A DNA stretch of 64,000 nt from Gnetum montanum (GCA_015680685.1 MNCI01015670.1:436486-500485); one strand, 5' to 3'; positions 1 to 12,255 are shown, numbered from the stretch's first letter. Notes: generated by a model from the letters alone, not told the origin. Numbers and translations are program-made.

Positions 1-1000
1 CTAGTTACACGATAGTTAGGCAATTAGATTAAAGTAGACATTAAATTACTTCATTCCTTATCCTATTTATTTCAAGTACCAAAACCATAAAACACAAAAT
101 TATAAAAATCATATGCCTCAATTACACTATAACCATATCCTTGATCTTCATAAGTGTAGTTGGGAAGATAATGAATGTTCTCAACACCCAGTTCACTTCC
201 TAGAGAACTAGTGCATCGGAAAACTATAGAGTCCATGGAATTCAACTGAATTATGTGTGAACGTTTTGTGATTCATATGGTTGGGCATACTGGTACCTAC
301 ACCACTCATTAGTTATCTAAAAAAAATGATGATAGGAAATGCTAGTTGTCACTAGATTTGAAATGTCTTATTAAGAAAACATCATTATTCCTTCACCAAA
401 GGGCTAAGAGAACTCCTAAATCAAAATGGTAGGGTGAAGATTTCAATGCTTCCTTCACCAAAACTCCATGTCTACAAAAATTGAACAAACATTCATTCAT
501 GCTGAAAAGATCCTCAAATAACCAAGGATTGAGTTGGAGCACTATTGAGATCACCTTAATTCTTTTCGATACTTATTGACCAAATAAACTTGCTATTCAA
601 CTAACCTTCATGAACAAGCTTGATAATAATGATTTTTTCCTAAATCCTCATATCCCAGGTATCACAACACATTTTAGTTTTAAGAATTGCAATTTATTTC
701 CCCAAATGAGATGAAGGCAATTCCCATGTTTTGTACATCTTGAGAAGAAAGTTCAAAAAATGTTATCAATGTAATCAAGAATTCCTATTAGAAGCCAAAC
801 ATAGACATAGTATAAATAAGGATAATGAAAAAAAAAACTTTATAAAAGTTAGTTTTCTTAAGCTAAAAAGTCCTATCCAATCTGAGAGTTTTTTGTGGAG
901 TTTGCTAATAAAGGGTTCACTATTATGATTTTTTAATTATAGTAAATAAAAACTACCTTGAATAATAAAAAGAAAAAGTAACCCTTTTGCAATTAATAAT
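1..1000. other. Anonymous AT-rich DNA
   Basis: No coding region, RNA gene or repeat that I can name. Reading frames are short and interrupted. It is probably decayed element or intergenic DNA. Confidence 0.5.
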
Positions 1001-1019
1001 TTTCATTGTGCACTAGAAT

Positions 1020-1570
1020 CTATGAAAAAAAATAGTTATCTTCAAGAATCTTTGACTTTTGCTATTTGACCACCAACCTTGTGCATTTGTTGAAGAAATC
1101 CAATAGTTTCTTGATCTTCCAATTTTCTCCCACTACTACACTACTGAAGATGAGTGTGTCATCAACATATCTCAATGTTTTATTCCCCTAAAGAAAAGGA
1201 ACTTGCACTTCAAACTTGTTTAAACACCTCAAAATATTGTTTGCTATATGCAGATTATTTTTAGGTAGGTGGGAAGGGGGGGTGGGGGGGGGGGGGGGGG
1301 GGGGTGGTGGGGGTGGTGTGGGGGTGTGGTGTGTTGATGGTTGTGTAGAGTTCTATTGAATCCCAAAAAACTGAATCATAATATTTAATAAATTCAAAGT
1401 ACATCAGATCATCAAAGAGATAGTCTAAAGAAAAAGCCCAATAGTTGTGAAGATGCCTTTTCATGTTTTCATTCTTACAACTAATCCTGATAAACTTCTA
1501 CAATGGGCTAGGAAAAGGATCTAACCTTGTTCTTATTCAAAATTGCCCTCATAGGTTTTCAGTTCTTACT
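1020..1570 (-). pseudogene. L1-type LINE reverse transcriptase fragment
   Basis: On the minus strand, bases around 1140-1180 translate to LRYVDDTLIFSS, a good match to the [FYQ]xDD catalytic box of plant L1 reverse transcriptase. About 30 residues later comes a KSKIL-type motif, also as in L1. Upstream, around 1380-1420, a second frame reads EFIKYYDSVFWDSI, resembling the SKAYDSVxWDFI block that normally lies some 80-100 residues before the YxDD box. The two blocks are in different frames and are separated by the G-rich tract at 1265-1340. The fragment is dead: it has stops, frameshifts and no endonuclease. LINE identity is fairly secure from the paired motifs; the exact ends are not. Confidence 0.6.
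1265..1340 (+). repeat. G-rich tract with a 21-G run
   Basis: A strongly strand-biased G/T tract containing an uninterrupted G run at 1284-1304, followed by several GGTGG and GGGG blocks. It has enough G runs for intramolecular G-quadruplexes. It lies inside a LINE fragment, so it is more likely microsatellite expansion than a selected element. Confidence 0.8.
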
Positions 1571-2312
1571 AAAAGGTTTCTTATAAAAAGATGGAGAAAA
1601 ATCTCTCTAAATATAAAATAATACATCAATCAAAAATAATGAATAAATAGCAACGAAGGTTGAAAGCTTCCTATCCTTCTTTGTTTGCTATCAAAGAAAA
1701 AAAATGTACAAAGAGAAAGGATGCCTCTTCATAAGCCCATTTTTACATTAGAAAATAGTTACTTTTTTATAACATTAAATCCTAACTCTTCTACATAGTC
1801 TTTGAATACTTTTGAAAATATAATATGATTTTTAAAAATATTAAACCTATGTATAAAAATTCTTAAAAAGATTAAAAAAAATCCAGAATATATCAAATGC
1901 TCAAGGATCAAGGCCTAAGTGTGATTTGATCATTTCAATAAAATAATGCTCTTGATCTTTATCAATATTCTTAAATAATATTTACTTTAATTAAAAGTAA
2001 AATAAAAATTCATGTTTTAGTAAAGTTGGTCAAGAGGCCAACTACCAATCGTAGATTGATAATGTTAAATAATATTTTATTCATAAAGATCTAGAGAGAG
2101 CCTATAAGCAATGCTAAATAATATTCCATCCATAATGCTAGCATCTTTACTCTAAGCAAATCCAAAGCTTCTACTGTTATGTCTTTGTATTGTAATGCAT
2201 AAGGAATAAAATTCATAATAGAAAGGGGAGCATACATGGAAAATAACAATCCATGAGAATTTAAACATATTTTACCACACAAGATTTATTACCAAACATG
2301 GAATTAGTTATT
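1571..2312. other. Anonymous AT-rich DNA left of element A1
   Basis: No recognisable gene. A minus-strand open stretch at 2091-2282 has no motif that I can assign. The last five bases (CTTCT, 2313-2317) are the left target-site duplication of A1. Confidence 0.5.
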
Positions 2313-2317
2313 CTTCT

Positions 2318-2834
2318 TGATGAGTGGCGAGGTACCCCTACACTCAACCATATGAATATGAGCGTGTACACGCAATCCGGTCGAACTCCGCCGACTAAAT
2401 GCCTTAACGCCACAAGAAACACTTGGGGTTAATCATTCGTTGTCTTCCCAGGCTTACTTGTATGTGTCACGGTGTATGGTTAAGCAAGTCTGAGGTATAT
2501 GATTTTTTTGGTATTTTTCAATTTATCTCCTAGGCTATGAGGGAAAGGGTTGAGAAACTAACTAACTCTAACTAATGTCCTAAGTCTAAATTAACTAGTG
2601 TCAGCATCCGTTCCCACTTNTAGTCAAGTCGTACTCACGCATTGTGACGAGTAGCCGATTCCTTGATTAGCCATACACATCCATAGATGCTCGTAATCAA
2701 GTCGTACTCGTGTGCACTAGGAAAGAAATAAATAACAACAAAATAAAACCATGTACTGCAAGGTTTATCCAATCAAGTTCATCTTTATTGTCGTACACAA
2801 CTTGTGTTCAGGTTACAAAGTTGCTCGAATAAAG
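2318..2834 (-). repeat. A1 3' LTR, U3 deleted and assembly-collapsed
   Basis: Matches the U5/R portion of the A1 5' LTR from TGATGAGTGGCGAGG up to the AATAAAG at about 2834, then jumps directly into the 3' non-coding region. The TATA box and GATATC array are lost. A single N at 2620 replaces roughly 310 bp that are present in the 5' LTR (about 8282-8592). Confidence 0.88.
2620..2620. other. Assembly gap (one N) hiding about 310 bp
   Basis: The bases on either side align to 8281 and 8593 of the partner LTR. The missing block is the part of the LTR with internal duplicated modules, as expected for a collapsed repeat. Confidence 0.75.
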
Positions 2835-4597
2835 TTACAATGACATTAGGCCACATTTGGCAGCTGAGAGAAAAGAGGAGAGAGAATAGAAGAGAAGAAG
2901 AGAGAAGAGTCTTGTTGCTACCAATGCCTAGATTGCACCTTCCGTTGTCCATCTGTAAGCGCATTATCAATTCTACTCCTTGTATAGCTGCTTCAACGCT
3001 GCCCATTCCAAGTGTTTGCTCTAGATCCATTCTGTTGTTGTATGATTACCATCTGCACACACAACACAATCATATATTAGCAAGGGTAATTGAATCATGA
3101 AGTAAATAATACCTTGCTTCGGTGTAAGTCCATTGGCTAGGTTGTGGTATGGCTAATATGGATCGGGGAAAATGTAGATGATGACTACTGAAGGTGAAGG
3201 GGTTAAGGAGAAAAACAAAAAAGATCCGAGGCTTAGGAGAAAAATCGAAAAAGCAGGCCCTGTACCCCCATGACTAATCGCAAACCTCTGGTAGCATTAG
3301 AATGGAGAAAGAAAAGGAGTAAGAAAGATAGGTAAAAAGGGACAACTATGGCCTTAGTGAAGTGGATGTCAAGATGGAAATGAAAAAAAAGAAAATTAAT
3401 TGCAAAAATGTTAAGGAAAAGAAGTTAACTAATGTTCCAAATAGGATTGTCAGTGGGTCCTCCCCAAAGCAGGCTCATGCCCTTAATGCCCTAACAATCC
3501 CACATTCAAAGAGTCTATGGGCTCTGGGAATGTCCTTTGGAACAAGAGTGAAAGTCTTAACTGGAATAATTTACCAAAAAGAAAACAATGCATCAACCAA
3601 AATATATACACTAATGATACAACTGACAATGAGGTGAACAATGGAAAGAAGGATGGAAAGAAGAGAAGTGGAATGGAGTCCCAAGATAAGGTGGTGTATA
3701 GCCCCTTGTGTGTTTTATGTTTAATATGACTTGGCGAATCTCATTCCAACTCTGGCTCAAACCAACCACTTCCAGTGACTTCGCATCAATGTAGTTGGCT
3801 AAATCATCCTCTTGAATAACAAGGATGCATCATCAAAGAGCCACCACCATTCCGATGAAACAAACGAGAGAAGGGGAAGCGAGAAGGGCCTTAGTTAGAG
3901 GGAACATGTTGGTTCCATAACCAGTGCTTGCAGCCCAAATTTTTATTTCGTCTAAGGGGTGTGCTTTGAATCCTCACTCTCTTTTTTTTGTGTTTTTATG
4001 TGTGGGGACCACACCATGCAAAGACTTCTTTTTTTTTATTGTCTCAACTTCCGAAGAATGGGTAACATCGGAACGGTAAGAAAACTCAAGAAGAAAACAA
4101 CCAAGCACCCAAGTGAATGACCAACACAAAAGCATCAAGTTCCCTTGAAGTCACACCCTTTGCAACCCTTGAGTCCTTCCTTGGTTTGAGAAATGCCTAG
4201 TCACCAGTTCGTTAAAGTTCTTATTGGAAGGGAACTGTACATTTCCAAGCCAAGGGAAACCATAGACTTGATGGATGGATGGATGAAGTGATCTCATTGC
4301 CTGCCATATCAAAAGCAACATACCTTAGTATCAACATTGGAACTTAAAGGTAAAAACCAAACATTAGCAATTAATGAAAAAAAGTTCATCCCATCGGCCC
4401 GAACACTTATTGGGTGATGAACTTACATGGCGGATGACACACACACACATACAAAATAGAAAAAAGTATAACAATGTTGTAAGAAAAAAAACAAGAAAAG
4501 TTAAAGAAATTTGTAAAACAAAAATGTGTAAAACAAGAATGTGTAAAACAAAAACGTGTAAAACAAAAACTAAAAAAGAACTGAGGGCCCCATATGA
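2835..4597 (-). other. A1 conserved 3' non-coding region
   Basis: Homologous to 12992-14802 in A2, 31181-33085 in A3 and 63000-64000 in A4. It contains no long frame. It holds a short CA run (about 4438-4450) and an A-rich block with repeated GTAAAACAAAAA units (about 4510-4570), which are also found in the other copies. It occupies the place where pol would lie in an autonomous element. Confidence 0.75.
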
Positions 4598-7500
4598 TTA
4601 GCATAGGTGGCCATCTCCCCCATGACTGAGTTGTAAGGGAGAGATCCAAAATAGTGAGCGCCTATTTGAATTTCTTAGAGTGCCCAACTTCTCCCAATTG
4701 ATAATCTTAAGTTGAGGGGTGGAATTTGGCGACGCTCGCGTTCCAATGTGTCTATGCCACAGTTGTTGGCATGAGTTTCCTTAGTTCATTCCATGCATAT
4801 TTGTTTGCCCCTATGAGAAGCTATCAATCACGGGGTGTCTACTACTTCTTGTGTGGTTGCTACATATAGGCATCTTTGTTGTAGAGTTTCTTGGGCATAC
4901 CTGTTACATGGAGACATTTCCTCCATGTCATCACCCAATGAATCACTGTATGTGATGCATGGAACTATTCTCTTCTCNNNNNNGCCCTTCCCATTATAAT
5001 TGGGAAGTCCCCTTCGTTGTTGTTAACATCGATCACTAGAAAATCCGCTGGGTAGGACCAACCACACACAGTGGTAATAACATCCTCCACCAATCCTAAG
5101 GGAATCATGATGGACTGGTCTGCCAACTCTAGTTGGATATTGCTCTTCTTAAGTTGTGGCAAGTTCCAGGCATGATACATCTTTCGCGAAATTAAGTTGA
5201 CTCCAGAACCTGAGTCAAGAAGAGCTCGATGTGGTACATTTCCAGTGATCTGCAAATAAATAAAGGGACTCCCAAGGTCAGTTAGTTTCCTGGGAAGGTG
5301 GCCTACCTTGATCTAGTCAGTTACGATATGAGTTAACATAACCGTATGCGTTACACTTCTTTGGACTGAAGGGTGCTCCGAAGTGTTAGATGGTGGAGGC
5401 ATGTACATGGCCTCAACCGCTTGTTGTTGTGAGAGTTTGTCTAGGCTTTTGGTTCTGAAGTAAGGTCTTCTCTTTTTACCATTGTCAGAACCATCAGCAG
5501 GTTGGATATTTATAGCTCTCGCAGCGTGACGTTGCTGTGGTTGAGGAGGAAGTTCCCCTTGCATTGTTGGAGCAAGAGGTGTTATGGGAACTACCTGAGG
5601 TGGAAGAGGTGCGGTTGGATTAGAAGGATGGTGTGGATATGGAGTGTCTCCCGGAGGAGAAGGAGTCCTTCTGAAGTACTCTTGAGCTTGGTACTGACAG
5701 TTGGGGGTTGTGTGACCCATAGAGTCACTTGGAGAAATTGGCTGCTACACATAATAACCGTAAGGATCAGGTTGCCGGTAAGGGTATTGATGTGTTTGTG
5801 GTGGCATCCCCCATGACTGTGGGTATTGCCATTGTTGATGTTGTCCAATGGGTTGTGGAGGTGTTCCACTTGGATAATATGTCAAGGGTTGGTGGAACTG
5901 CCTTGGGTTACCTTGTGGGTAAGGTAACCTTCAGAGTGTTTGCCATTGATTAAGTCTTGGATTTAGTGCATACACACCAGACTCTTGCAGATGTGAGATA
6001 ATTGGGCAACATCCCTTAGGATTGTCATAGTAGCAGACCTCACATCCACTATCATTATCTAAATCAGAATTTACAGCCTCATCGGAGATAGGAATTTTCC
6101 CCTTACCCTTGTTATGTGCAGGGCTTAAATTTATCCACTTTTTCTTTCCTTTGTCACTACTTTGCTCTACCTTAGGCTCTTCTACAATTTTTAGAACTGT
6201 TTCTATTCTTGAGTCTAAGAAATCCCACATTTGGTCTACCTTAGCCGATACCTCCGTTGTTAACTTTTGGATCGGCAAGGTTTTCCAGTTCACCAACTCT
6301 TTGAGTGGTGACTCATCCTCCTCATTATAGAATTTCACTCCCTTCTTGTGAAGGGAGGGATTGCAGTTGTATTCTTTCACACTTTCTCTCTTCTGTAGCT
6401 CACCTTCTTCTTGTGCTACTTGTTCCAACAAGCTTTCAACTTCATGGGCTCTTAGTTGGGAGAGTCTCCCTTGGGCATAAGTCCCAAGAGTTCTTCTCGT
6501 TTCATTTCTTAGCCCATCCACGATGTGGCGAACTTGATCCTGCTTAGTGTATCCATGGCCCGGGCAACGATGTAGTAGTGTATAGTAATGGGCCATGGCA
6601 GCATCCAAGGGTTCATGAGTACCTTGTTTCTAGCCTTGGATCTACTTACGCAAATTGGATACTCTGGAGTACGTTTGATATTTGTTGTTGAACAGTTCAA
6701 GCATCGTACTCCACCTCCTAATGGTTTTCGGTTCTAAGGACCAGTACCAGCTCTCTGCTTCTTTAATGAGTGTCCTTGGGAACAACTTAAGCTTCTGCCA
6801 CTTGCTATCAATATTCTGCAAGGCACAGGCATTGTGGAATGCCTGCAAGTGATTTTGTGGATCAGCATTGTATCCCCCTTCAAATCATGGGATATTGTTC
6901 ATGTCTAATCGCTTGATCCGACTATCCTTTAAATGCCTTGTGGGAATCCTAACTGCCTCACTGATGTCTAGCATGCTTCGGGTTGTGAGTAGGGGTTCTT
7001 CATGATCATCTCTTTCATGACGTCTGTGATGTCTTCGTGGTGGTTCCCTACTCTCCCTATGTCTTTTCCCTTCCTTTCGAGGCATTTCATCTTCCCTTTT
7101 ACTTTTATTCCCCCCATTATGCTAATGGTGGCTGTGCCCAGATGTGGAAGGAGAGTGTGAATGGTGAGATGAAGGAGAAGAGGAAGGGGATCCATCACCA
7201 CGGTGATGTTTCTTACCTTCTCTTTGGCTGCGTTGGCCCCGATCATTGTAACGATCCAAGTGTTTGTCCTTAGTGTGAGTGGTTGTTCCTGCTGTGAACA
7301 GTTGGTGCTCATGGGGATCAGAGCCTGGAATATGTATCATTGATCTTAGGCCCTAATGCCTAACCTCTTCACTATTGTGAGGAAGAGGAACATAATTTTC
7401 TAAGAAACCCATTGTGAGGGGTTCCTCGTCTCCTATTTCACTAAGGACGTGGGGAACCTTGCCCTTCAACAGTGAATGTTGGCTCTCCTGCCTTTCATCC

Positions 7501-7834
7501 CAAATACGTTGGGCATTTGTGGGATGATAATCCCTCATGTCATAATCTTCCGCAACGTATTCAATGTAATGATCTTGCATGCAAATCTGTGCTAAGGCAC
7601 GGAAAAGCATGTGAGAGATTGCTCGATTCGGGGGTAACACAATGTTACCTTGCAGATCTCTCCACCGCAGCTATTCGTCTTGATGGAGAATAAAGGTAAA
7701 CTTGGGAATATACTCATCGGGATGAGTATAAACTATCTTATACTATTTAGGACTTGGCTAATTTGGGTTATGCGTATGATGCTGACTGTCTCCTGTATTA
7801 TCTTAGGTGAGTTGATTTTCAGAGAAGAAGTCAT
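4598..7834 (-). pseudogene. A1 gag-protease, broken
   Basis: Would encode the structural Gag and an aspartic protease of a Ty3/gypsy (Athila-like) element. The frame starts near 7834 with an ATG in the position of the other copies and ends in the family tail SHGGDGHLC-stop at 4598-4600. Visible pieces are an acidic N-terminal part (7353-7640), a Ser/His-rich linker (7122-7340), a basic RH-rich stretch (around 6900-7080), the Gag core (5931-6848, with ESWYWSLEP and RRTLGTYAQGRLSQLR) and a Pro/Gln-rich linker (5313-5720). The protease (4984-5255) carries the active-site sequence ALLDSGSGVN and the flap-side block TTVCGWSYPADFLV. Frameshifts and stops separate these pieces. The 6-N gap at 4978-4983 cuts the protease C-terminus just after IIMGR. 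Confidence 0.88.
4978..4983. other. Assembly gap (6 N) inside A1 protease
   Basis: Alignment with A2 (about 15190-15275) shows that some 85-90 bp are missing here, far more than the six Ns suggest. Confidence 0.75.
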
Positions 7835-7960
7835 TTCTAATGGTGTGTAAATTTTTACCATTAATTATGTTTTTAATTAACTAATTAACCCAAAGGTTCG
7901 TTGATGCTCACAACGATGTGAGTGATATCCCTTATGTTCAATTGGCGAAAAAACACTTAG

Positions 7961-7979
7961 TCCCTAGCAACGGCGCCAA
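7961..7979 (-). promoter_or_regulatory. A1 primer-binding site, tRNA-Asp type
   Basis: Immediately inside the 5' LTR, the minus strand reads TTGGCGCCGTTGCTAGGGA. TGGCGCCGTTGC is complementary to the 3' end of plant tRNA-Asp, the primer used by Athila-type elements. This is the best-preserved copy in the window. Confidence 0.9.
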
Positions 7980-9012
7980 TGATGAGTGGCGAGGTACCCC
8001 TACACTCAACCATATAAATATGAGTGTGTACGCGTGATTCGGTCAAACTCCGCAGACTAAATGCCTTAACGCCACAAGAAAAACTTGGGGTTAATCGTTT
8101 GTTGTCTTCCCAGGCTTGCTTGTATGTGTCATGGTGTATGGTTAAGAAAGTCTGAGGTATATGACTTTTTTGGTATTTTTTAGTTTATCTCCTAGGCTAT
8201 GAGGGAAAGGGTTGAGAAACTAACTAACTCTAACTAATGTCCTAAGTCTAAATTAACTAGCGTCAGCATCCGTTCCCACTTACCGGATACACCCTGAACT
8301 ATGCAACTGTGGCTACCAAACACTAATCGTTACTGGGATCACCACACGTAAAGTAAGTGCTTGAAGTGGTCGTACTGAGGCACCTATTTAGCCTAAGTGT
8401 GATAAGAAGGTGATTCCTTGGCTAGTCGTACACACCCGTGGGCGCTCGTAGCCAAGTCGTACTTATCATACGTTCTAGCCTAGCGATGAGTAGCCAATTC
8501 CTTGACCAGCCGTACACATTGGACTACCACTGGGATTACCAAGCGTAGATCCTGGAATATGCTACTGGGTTACCAAGCAGTCACAATGCTCGTAGTCAAG
8601 TCGTACTCACGTGTTGCGACGAGTAGCCGATTCCTTGATTAGCCGTACACATTCGTAGATGCTTGTAATCAAGTCGTACTTGTGCACACTAGGAAAGCAA
8701 TAAATAACAACAAAACAAAACCATGTACTGCAAGGTTTATCCAATCAAGTTCATCTTTATTGTCGTACACAACTTGTGTTCAGGTTACAAAGTTGCTCGA
8801 ATAAAGAGCCGTTCACTCTAGGACTCCTACTACGGGCACATGGGAAATTACTCTAACTCTGAAGTGTTCAAACTGCCAGAGCTTCGCTACTTCTAGCCAG
8901 GATTGAGAAATGAAGGGAGTGCCACCTCTTATTTATAGATATGGTGGCGGACCGCGATAGCGCGTACACGATATCGTAGATATCGCGGCGCTATGCATGT
9001 CGCGTCTCATCA
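7980..9012 (-). repeat. A1 5' LTR (1,033 bp)
   Basis: Begins TGATGAGACGCG and ends CACTCATCA on the minus strand. U3 holds GATA[TG]C units at 8956, 8970 and 8979, followed by a TATA box (TATAAATAA, about 8929-8937 on the plus strand). It is about 220 bp longer than the other LTRs because of duplicated modules at 8340-8690, which form three hairpin-like arms. Confidence 0.93.
8417..8673. repeat. Duplicated stem-forming modules in A1 LTR
   Basis: Three related modules with inverted arms: CTTGGCTA/TAGCCAAG (8417-8424, 8449-8456), CTTGAC/GTCAAG (8501-8506, 8595-8600) and CTTGATTA/TAATCAAG (8634-8641, 8666-8673). Each right arm is followed by TCGTACT. The arm sequences differ between modules but stay complementary within each module. 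Confidence 0.75.
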
Positions 9013-9017
9013 CTTCT

Positions 9018-9300
9018 CATAATGTAATCACAATGAATGATTTAACCAACATTGTTATGGACTACATCCAATCTATTAAAATGACCACTTGGATAATTTT
9101 CAATATAGTAAATGAACTAAAATTCAGCTCAATGTTTACAAGATTATCTTAGCCAAATTATAGATATATATTATGTAGGGGAGAGGTAGGTGTTGGAACC
9201 TTGAAATATATAATTTTTTTTGATGAAAAGTTTGCCCATTTATATAACAAGAATGAACCCCCAAATCAACAATAGTATCATCATGGAGGGTAGAAGATCC
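9018..9300. other. Short anonymous flank right of A1
   Basis: AT-rich and without a frame. Around 9190 the motif GGTGTTGGAACC recurs; it is shared with the SINE-like repeats at 12256 and 20175, so a repeat end is likely. Confidence 0.4.
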
Positions 9301-12255
9301 TCTAGCAAAATAGATAAACACCTAGGCTAATCAAAAATCCTTAGGCATTCCTATAGGGCATCAAAACCAAAAACCAAAAAATAGTTATGTGCAGCATCAT
9401 AAAGTTCATCTAAAATAGAGGGTATGCATATTCGAAAAAATAGAAGAAAACATAGTTTATGGGCACCACATTGGCTCATCCTACAAGGAGTCATGAGTGT
9501 TAAACATTGTCATCATGCATTCATGGTTGTTTTTTAGAAGTGAAAGTTGGTGAATGCTTTCGATATGCATTTAAAGGGAGAGTTTTGGCACTCTACATGA
9601 AAACTACAAGTATTCCACTTGAGATAAATCTCCTAAGTAACCTCCACCCAAAATGAAATCTCATGCAAGTGGCTTTGAATGATGGGCCCTTCTGTAATCA
9701 TTACCCAACACTCATCCCACATGATCCTAGTCTGCATGTGCATGAATCAATGTACAACCATTGTAAACATATATTTCTTGAAAAGGTGTCTTGTAGTTTC
9801 AATCTCCTTATAGCCAAGGATACATTGGGAGGCCATGGTAAAACTCCATTGCTTGATTTTTTCTTAAGTGAGAATTGCATGATGAGCCAATAGCCAAGAA
9901 AAAAACCTCACTTTTGGTTGATTATGCAACCTCTAAATAAGGTTCCATCCCTTTACATTGGCTAAGGATTTCCTATAAAGACATGAGATCCATTGTCTAT
10001 AGTTTGTCAAAGAAAAATGCAAGGTATCTTTATGGGTTGAATTAGGGAGCTATGACTTTTAAGGATATTAATAATTTTTTTGAATTGGCCATGTCTATTA
10101 TTTTCATGAAAAATTGATGGAATTCTCCATTGTCTCATACTAAACCAATTCATTACATGTGTCCTTGGACCTCGGCATAATAGGGCAATTGCTTCACAAA
10201 TTTTTTTTCCAATTATTTTGTGATAAGCTTATCCAATCGAAAGACCTTCCACCAGAATTTTTTCTTCCCCAAATTCATAGTGCCCAAGCAACTAAAGGAA
10301 ATTCCATCCTCTCCTAATGATTTTGCATATTTCCAAAGCTCTGGCTAGGCAAGTTCATAGATTAGAATAGCACATTCAAAGACAATTAACCCAAGGCTTG
10401 TCTACTTAGGACCAAACTTTCTATGCCATCTTACTAGCCAAAATACAAGTATACCTTCCAAAATCTTGAAGCCCACAATCACCTACATGAACTAAGATAG
10501 TCACTTTATTCCAAGCAATCAAATAAAATTAGTGATGCTTGTCTCCACTAGACCAAAGGAAATTCCTCACAGTCTAATTAACTTGCAATACAATTGGGCT
10601 AAAGGATTGAAAAATAATGCATTATAAATAGGGATACTTGAGAGGATAGATTTGGCTAGAGTTAGCTTACCTATGAAAGATAGAAGCATACCTCTCTAAA
10701 AGGCCAAATTCTTGTGTATCTTTCCCAATACTTCCAACTATTAGCTGATTTCCATTTGCAAAACAATGGTTTCCCTAGATAGGTAGTTGGAATCAAGCCA
10801 ATAGTACACCCAAAAATATGCCTAATATGCTCAAATCTTTCTGTTGGACATCCCACATAGAACAACTTTATCTTATTCTAGTTAACTTCAAACTTGGTTG
10901 ACTAACAAAATCCATCCAACACTTGCATCATCTTTCTAGCCTTAGGGACATATGTTAGGAAAAAATCATCATGTCATATGCATATTGAAGAGTATGAAGA
11001 TTCTAGGAAAATAAGGATATGACATTCATCTTTCTAATTCATTTTTAGAGGTTATTGGCAACAATAGCAAAGAGATATGGTGATAAAGGATCACCTTACC
11101 AAAAGCCTTGCCCTGGGCAAAATTTTTGAGATATGTGTCCATTTAGAGAAATGTGAAATCTAACTATAGAAAACATGAACTTGATCATCTCACAGAACCC
11201 TCTATAAAATCCCAACTTCTTCAAGATGAAAAGTAAGGCATCCCAATCCACCTTATCATATGCTTTTGATAAATCAAGTTTGAGAAAGCAAGCCTCATAT
11301 TTGTGAATGTAAGCCCAATGTAAAGCCTCATTTGTTGCAATGACACTATTAATAATGTTTCTCCCAGGGATGAATCCTGATTGATCCACCTCTATGATAT
11401 TGGGTAGCAAGGGCTTCAAGAAATTCACTAAAAACTTAGAAAAAAATTATAAAAACTATTGCAAACACTTATAAGTCTACAATCCCTTGGTAATTGTACC
11501 TCCTCCTTCCTGGATAGCAAAACAATGTAGGTATTATTCAAGGATTTAGGAAAAGTACCATACTTGAATCCTACTCAAAAACGACCCTTAAGATCCTTTC
11601 CAATGTCATCCCAATATACGTTGATGCATTCAAAGTTCTAGCCATTTGGCCCAAATGTCTTGTAATTTAGTGCCTTAGCTACTACTGAATGAATCTTTTC
11701 TCTTGAGAGTCTTACTTGCAAGAACTTATTATTAATACGGAAAACCAAATAGGGGATCATACCTTCTAATAGTCAAAGATTAACCCTTTCATTCTAATCA
11801 TACAAGTTATGAAAATCGACATTTGCAACCTAGAGATCCTCTTGGGCATCTAGGAAAAATTTGATCAAGTATCTCTTTTGATTTCTTGTATTTGTGATCA
11901 TATTAAAGTAGGTAGAATTTTGATCTTCTTCCTTTAGCCACCTCTCCTTGAAGTGCTCTTTCCAATAGACCTCCTCATGAGCCAATATTCTCACTTGTTT
12001 TCTACTACAACAAGATCTTGCTAAATGGAATCCCACTTTGGTAACAAATTTGCCATCCCTAGATCTGGCACATCTTGTCCAAAGACGCTTGCATCACTAG
12101 GAGTCATATTTGCCTCTATTGTTGAGAGGAAACACTATAAGCTTCTCTTACACTCCATGAGATTTAGGACTAATCACCTCCATGTCCCAAATCCACACCA
12201 GCTCAAGCCAAAATCATTGCTTAGAAAGATAGACATTTTCAAATTTATGAGGGGT
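9300..12255 (-). pseudogene. L1-type LINE, decayed, with RT domain
   Basis: A non-LTR retrotransposon on the minus strand, read from about 12040 downwards. The order is RWLKEEDQNSTYF (about 11900-11945, the L1 pre-RT block), SREKIH and LNYKTFGPNG (11640-11700), QSGFIPGRNIINSV (about 11330-11380), LDLSKAYDKVDWDALL (about 11240-11285), QGDPLSPYLF in broken form (about 11080) and a YxDD box reading YAYDMM (10973-10984). The last replaces a catalytic Asp with Tyr. Downstream GLIPTTYLGKPL and KLTLAKSIL (10640-10800) match the L1 thumb region. Many stops and shifts make it inactive. The endonuclease was not found. The 3' part to about 9300 is assigned by position only. It is cut off at the right near the A2 insertion. 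Confidence 0.8.

Larger units (their letters stand above)
2318..9012 (-). mobile_element. Family A non-autonomous LTR retrotransposon, copy A1
   Basis: Minus-strand element. A complete 5' LTR lies at 7980-9012, a tRNA-Asp-type primer site at 7961-7979, a broken gag-protease frame at 4598-7834, a non-coding 3' region at 2835-4597 and a truncated 3' LTR at 2318-2834. It is flanked by a perfect 5-bp target-site duplication, CTTCT at 2313-2317 and 9013-9017, so the outer boundaries are exact. No reverse transcriptase, RNase H or integrase is present, although the LTRs, PBS and TSD show that the copy was retrotransposed. Two assembly gaps fall inside it. Family membership is clear from the same LTR, PBS and gag in A2, A3 and A4. 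Confidence 0.93.

Noticed and set aside
1261-1464. 67-codon Pro/His-rich minus-strand frame
   Set aside because: Most of it is translation of the G-rich simple repeat; only its first part is LINE-derived.
2785-3100. Opposed open frames of 81 and 98 codons
   Set aside because: They lie across the A1 LTR/internal deletion joint and in its non-coding region. The frames are not kept in A2, A3 or A4.
6968-7312. 114-codon minus-strand frame in A1 (and its partner at 17242-17616 in A2)
   Set aside because: This is the +1 shadow of the Ser/His-rich Gag linker. The linker frame itself lines up with the flanking Gag parts.
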